The notes below the pieces were generated by a model. That model saw only the letters and a list, made by a program, of their open reading frames with translations. It searched no databases and was not told the origin of the DNA. Made by a program: the position numbers and the translations under genes. Shown here one piece after another: positions 13,363 to 16,870 of a stretch of 16,870 bases of DNA. Position 1 is the stretch's first letter. Every line of letters starts with the position of its first letter. The stretch is from Oscillospiraceae bacterium (lineage in GTDB: Bacteria; Bacillota_A; Clostridia; Oscillospirales; Oscillospiraceae): positions 1 to 16,870 of the forward strand of contig JAFOBK010000019.1 of the NCBI GenBank assembly GCA_017381835.1, given 5' to 3'.

Positions 13363-14530
13363 ACTTCACCGTAATCTTTTCCGTATTCTCAATAGCCTGC
13401 AGGATCAGAGCTTCCCGATCCAGATTCTTCTCAGCATGCAGCAGCTGATTCAGATTGGGCTTGGTCTTAGGATGCTTGGGAGTGAAGACTGTGCAGCAGT
13501 CCTCATAAGGCAGGATGGCTGTCTGCATGGTGCCGATCTTACGGGCAATGGTAACGATTTCTTCCTTATCCATGCCGACCAAAGGCATGAAGATAGGAAC
13601 ATCCACAACCGCACCGGTAACTGCCATTGCCTGCATGGTCTGGCTTGCAACCTGGCCCAGGTTTTCACCGGTGATCAGAGCTTCACAGCCGTGCTCCTGG
13701 CCGATCCGCTGGGAGATCTCCATCATAAAGCGGCGCATGATCAGCGTGAAGAACTCCTCGGGGCAGTTGTCACGAATGGCTTCCTGGATCTGGGTAAAGC
13801 TGACCACATTCACAGTCATTCTGCCGCAGTAGCGGGTTACCAGTCTTGCCAGTTCCAGAACTTTGTTCTTGGCAAGTTCGGAAGTGTAGGGATAGGAGAA
13901 GAAATGGACACACTCGATTTCCACACCGCGCTTTGCCATCATGTAGGCTGCAACGGGAGAGTCAATACCGCCGGACAGCAGACACATTGCACGGCCGCCA
14001 ACACCGGTAGGCAGGCCGCCGGCACCGGGAACTGCAGGACCGTGGACATAAGCCGCCAGGTCACGGACTTCAACATAAACAGTATAGGAAGGATTATGGA
14101 CATCCACGCGGCAGCTGGGATGAGCCTCAGCCAGGCGACCGCCGATGGCCTGGGAAATACCGATAGAAGTCAGGGGGAAGCGCTTATCGGAACGCTTGGA
14201 TTCCACCTTAAAGGACTCGGCGCAATCCAGCTCATCACCAAGATATTCCTCAATGGTTGCAAAGATGCTGTCCAGATCCTTTTCGCACGCACGGCAGCGG
14301 CACAGACTTACCAGGCCGAAAATGCTGTTGCAAGCTTCCCAGGCGCCGTCCACATCGCACATCTCATCCATGGGTTCCACATAGATAGTAGACTGCATCA
14401 GGTAAACATCAAAATTACCGAAGGGTCTCATTCTGCGGCGGACATTCTGCCGCAGCTTATCCTCAAACTGGCGCTTATTTGCACCTTTCAGCACAATCTC
14501 GCCTAACTTCAAAAGAAAAATCTCTTTCAC
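13340..14530 (-). CDS. thiI: tRNA 4-thiouridine synthase ThiI
   Basis: A 396-aa enzyme that activates U8 of tRNA with ATP and inserts sulfur to form 4-thiouridine; in some bacteria ThiI also serves thiamine thiazole synthesis. An N-terminal ferredoxin-like domain opens with LLKLGEIVLKG and is followed by a THUMP domain (about 60-165). The PP-loop SGGIDS (186-191) binds ATP. A conserved cysteine region lies at YEDCCTVFTPKHPKTKP. The C-terminal rhodanese domain of E. coli ThiI is missing, as in Bacillus and many Firmicutes, where a dedicated cysteine desulfurase supplies sulfur. The start is GTG with GAGGAT six bases upstream. It lies 18 bases after comM and overlaps pncC. Confidence 0.95.
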   Translation of the reverse strand: MKEIFLLKLGEIVLKGANKRQFEDKLRQNVRRRMRPFGNFDVYLMQSTIYVEPMDEMCDVDGAWEACNSIFGLVSLCRCRACEKDLDSIFATIEEYLGDELDCAESFKVESKRSDKRFPLTSIGISQAIGGRLAEAHPSCRVDVHNPSYTVYVEVRDLAAYVHGPAVPGAGGLPTGVGGRAMCLLSGGIDSPVAAYMMAKRGVEIECVHFFSYPYTSELAKNKVLELARLVTRYCGRMTVNVVSFTQIQEAIRDNCPEEFFTLIMRRFMMEISQRIGQEHGCEALITGENLGQVASQTMQAMAVTGAVVDVPIFMPLVGMDKEEIVTIARKIGTMQTAILPYEDCCTVFTPKHPKTKPNLNQLLHAEKNLDREALILQAIENTEKITVKYDDEPYL

Positions 14531-14548
14531 GATCTATCCTCACATTTT

Positions 14549-16057
14549 TTATAAATTTATTGTTCTGTATCGAATGGCTTCTGCCAAATGGTCACTATTT
14601 ATATTATCACAATCGTCAAGGTCTGCAATAGTTCTGGCTACTTTCAAAATTCTGTCGTAGCTTCTGGCTGTCAGACCGAATGTTTCAAAGGCCATTTTCA
14701 TCAGCTCATGGCTTTCTTCGTCCAGTTTGCAGTAGTACCGCAATTCATTGGGACCCATTCTTGCATTGCACATACCAGTGCTTTCGCCAAAACGGCGGTG
14801 CTGCCGCTTTCTTGCATAATTTACCCGCTCTTTAATCACTTCAGAGGGTTCTGCCTCTTTTCTCCGGCGCAGTTCTTCATACTTCACCGACGGCACCTGA
14901 ATGATCATATCAATACGGTCAAGAAGCGGTCCGGAGATCCGGCTGCGGTAAGCTTCCACCGCCCGCTCTGTACAGCTGCATCTACCGGAAGGATCTCCAT
15001 GCCAGCCGCATTTGCAGGGGTTCATAGCGCAGACCATCATAAACTCCGCAGGGTAAGTAACACTGCCAGATACTCTGGAAATCGTAACACATCCGTCTTC
15101 CAGGGGCTGCCGCATCAAATCCAACGTATCTTTATGAAATTCCGGAAGTTCATCCAGAAACAAAACGCCGTTGTGAGCCATGGAGATTTCACCGGGTCTT
15201 GGATTCACTCCGCCGCCAGCCAGACCGGCATTGGAAATGGTATGGTGCGGACTGCGGAAGGGACGCTCCATCACAAGAGGTGATTGCGGTGTCAGCATTC
15301 CCAACACAGAATAGATCTGCGTAACTTCCAAAGACTCATTCCAGGTCATATCCGGCAAAATAGAAGGCAACCGCTTACTGAGCATGCTCTTACCGGAACC
15401 GGGAGGGCCAATCAGAAGAATGTTGTGGCTGCCGGCCGCCGCAATTTCCAAAGCCCGCTTTGCCTGCTCCTGCCCCATCACATCTTTGAAATCCAGCAGA
15501 TGCTTTTCTCGTTTTTCAGGCACCCAAATGGGTTCCTCTTCCATGGCGGTACCTTCATTCAGGTGATCGATCAGCTGTTTCACATTTTTGACAGGAATAA
15601 TCGCTGGTCCACGGGCAAGGGTTGCTTCCGCGGCATTTTCTTCCGGTACATAAATTGTTTCAAATCCCTCCCGTTTAGCGGCAATGGCCATGGGCAGCAC
15701 ACCGGGAACCGGGCGAATCAGACCGTCCAGGCTCAATTCTCCTAAGAACGCACTGGTAGAACGGGGTCTGCGAATGGCGCCGCAGGCCGCCATAATACCC
15801 AGCATAATCGGCAGGTCATAGTGCGTACCCGTCTTTTTCATGCCGGCCGGAGCCAGATTAACCGTAATTCTGCTGACCGGGAACTTCAGGCCGCTGGTCT
15901 TGACCGCAGCACGGACGCGCTCTCGCGCTTCTTTCACCGCAGCATCCGGAAGACCCACAATGTCAAAGGCCGGCAAACCGTTGGTGATATAGCACTCAAC
16001 AGTAATATGACTGGCTGTTATTCCATGAATGCCCATGGTGTGAACACTGCAAATCAT
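14549..16057 (-). CDS. comM: ComM/YifB-family Mg-chelatase-like AAA+ ATPase
   Basis: A 502-aa AAA+ ATPase. ComM is a hexameric helicase that promotes branch migration during natural transformation in species tested. The N-terminal Lon-protease-like fold carries AFDIVGLPDAAVKEARERV (about residues 30-48). Walker A is GPPGSGKS (217-224), Walker B GVLFLDELPEF. A CxxC-type Cys cluster (about 345-365, NPCKCGWHG and RCSC) and the C-terminal helical Mg-chelatase domain follow. I chose the ATG at 16057 with GGAGG eight bases upstream; an ATG at 16090 is in frame but overlaps the promoter -10, so it would not be in the mRNA. It is the first gene of the comM-thiI-pncC unit. Confidence 0.94.
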   Translation of the reverse strand: MICSVHTMGIHGITASHITVECYITNGLPAFDIVGLPDAAVKEARERVRAAVKTSGLKFPVSRITVNLAPAGMKKTGTHYDLPIMLGIMAACGAIRRPRSTSAFLGELSLDGLIRPVPGVLPMAIAAKREGFETIYVPEENAAEATLARGPAIIPVKNVKQLIDHLNEGTAMEEEPIWVPEKREKHLLDFKDVMGQEQAKRALEIAAAGSHNILLIGPPGSGKSMLSKRLPSILPDMTWNESLEVTQIYSVLGMLTPQSPLVMERPFRSPHHTISNAGLAGGGVNPRPGEISMAHNGVLFLDELPEFHKDTLDLMRQPLEDGCVTISRVSGSVTYPAEFMMVCAMNPCKCGWHGDPSGRCSCTERAVEAYRSRISGPLLDRIDMIIQVPSVKYEELRRRKEAEPSEVIKERVNYARKRQHRRFGESTGMCNARMGPNELRYYCKLDEESHELMKMAFETFGLTARSYDRILKVARTIADLDDCDNINSDHLAEAIRYRTINL

Positions 16058-16085
16058 CCCATCATCCTCCAAGTTTATTTTCATT

Positions 16086-16114
16086 ATCATACTCTATTGT
16101 AGATAAAAAGACAA
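16086..16114 (-). promoter_or_regulatory. Promoter of the comM-thiI-pncC operon
   Basis: Minus strand: TTGTCT (16114-16109), a 17-nt spacer and TATGAT (16091-16086). The predicted transcript start near 16079 lies between the two possible start codons and supports the shorter ComM. Confidence 0.65.
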
Positions 16115-16215
16115 TTGTTTTTTTGAAACAGACAAAAGAACCAGTCATAGGTTTACATTCAGCAAAATCACAAAAAAACAGTGATATTTTTCTCCGATTA
16201 TCATAGCTCATTGGG

Positions 16216-16244
16216 TTTACAAATCCGGCAAAAAGTGATATGAT
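16216..16244 (+). promoter_or_regulatory. Promoter of the pyruvate:ferredoxin oxidoreductase gene
   Basis: TTTACA (16216-16221), a 17-nt spacer and TATGAT (16239-16244), about 40 bases before the TTG start, with AGGAGGT (16270-16276) between them. The rest of the divergent gap 16115-16215 is AT-rich with no gene. Confidence 0.75.
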
Positions 16245-16278
16245 ATCTGCGTTAAAGATTGATTACTTTAGGAGGTAA

Positions 16279-16870
<592 letters not shown>

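Noticed and set aside
13220..14506. A 428-codon open frame antisense to thiI
   Set aside because: ThiI on the minus strand has all its family motifs; the antisense product is rich in His, Gln and Cys and resembles nothing.
16058..16090. A longer ComM start at ATG 16090
   Set aside because: This ATG overlaps the -10 hexamer of the promoter, while GGAGG sits eight bases before 16057.

Overview
The window looks like a chromosomal segment of an anaerobic, probably gut-associated Clostridia species (Firmicutes). The evidence is Firmicutes-type Shine-Dalgarno sites and promoters, a ThiI without a rhodanese domain, a BlaI/BlaR1-type pair, a LexA-like (DinR-type) box, a clostridial-style Y-family polymerase with a small upstream partner gene, and the start of a pyruvate:ferredoxin oxidoreductase. 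No phage, IS element or CRISPR array is visible, so most of the window is ordinary chromosome. I cannot name the species.

Layout. Positions 1-670 hold no convincing gene. They appear to encode a large, highly structured noncoding RNA of about 625 nt on the minus strand, with its own promoter and a 3' U-tract; I cannot assign it to a known family with certainty. Next comes a minus-strand SOS-type unit (2865 to 790): an 89-aa conserved-looking small protein, a DinB-like DNA polymerase IV and a NUDIX hydrolase. It is read from a strong promoter carrying a LexA-like box. A divergent promoter reads a HAD phosphatase (2982-3641). This is followed by a two-gene operon (3731-6372) of a NagZ-like GH3 glycosidase and a second HAD hydrolase, both with codon use typical of highly expressed genes.

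From 6411 to 9799 there are two back-to-back regulatory modules. On the minus strand is a small XRE repressor with a four-helix membrane protein, then an XRE-membrane fusion; the promoter sits inside an inverted repeat that looks like an operator. On the plus strand is a BlaI-type repressor with two TACA-N2-TGTA operators, overlapping a BlaR1-type M56 membrane metalloprotease that lacks the penicillin-binding sensor domain. A single M20 amidohydrolase follows on the minus strand (11180 to 9843).

The region 11283-12797 is a ribosome-rescue cluster on the minus strand: smpB, a cyclophilin and ssrA (tmRNA) in a row. ssrA shares a bidirectional terminator with a tRNA-like 3' end on the opposite strand; both sequences end in CCA exactly at the boundary of a 19-bp inverted repeat. 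Upstream of smpB is a comM-thiI-pncC operon (16057 to 12892). The window closes with the 5' part of the pyruvate:ferredoxin oxidoreductase gene on the plus strand, which starts with TTG.

The items most worth follow-up are the large RNA at 44-668, the tRNA-like element facing tmRNA, and the BlaR1-like receptor with an unknown sensor domain.
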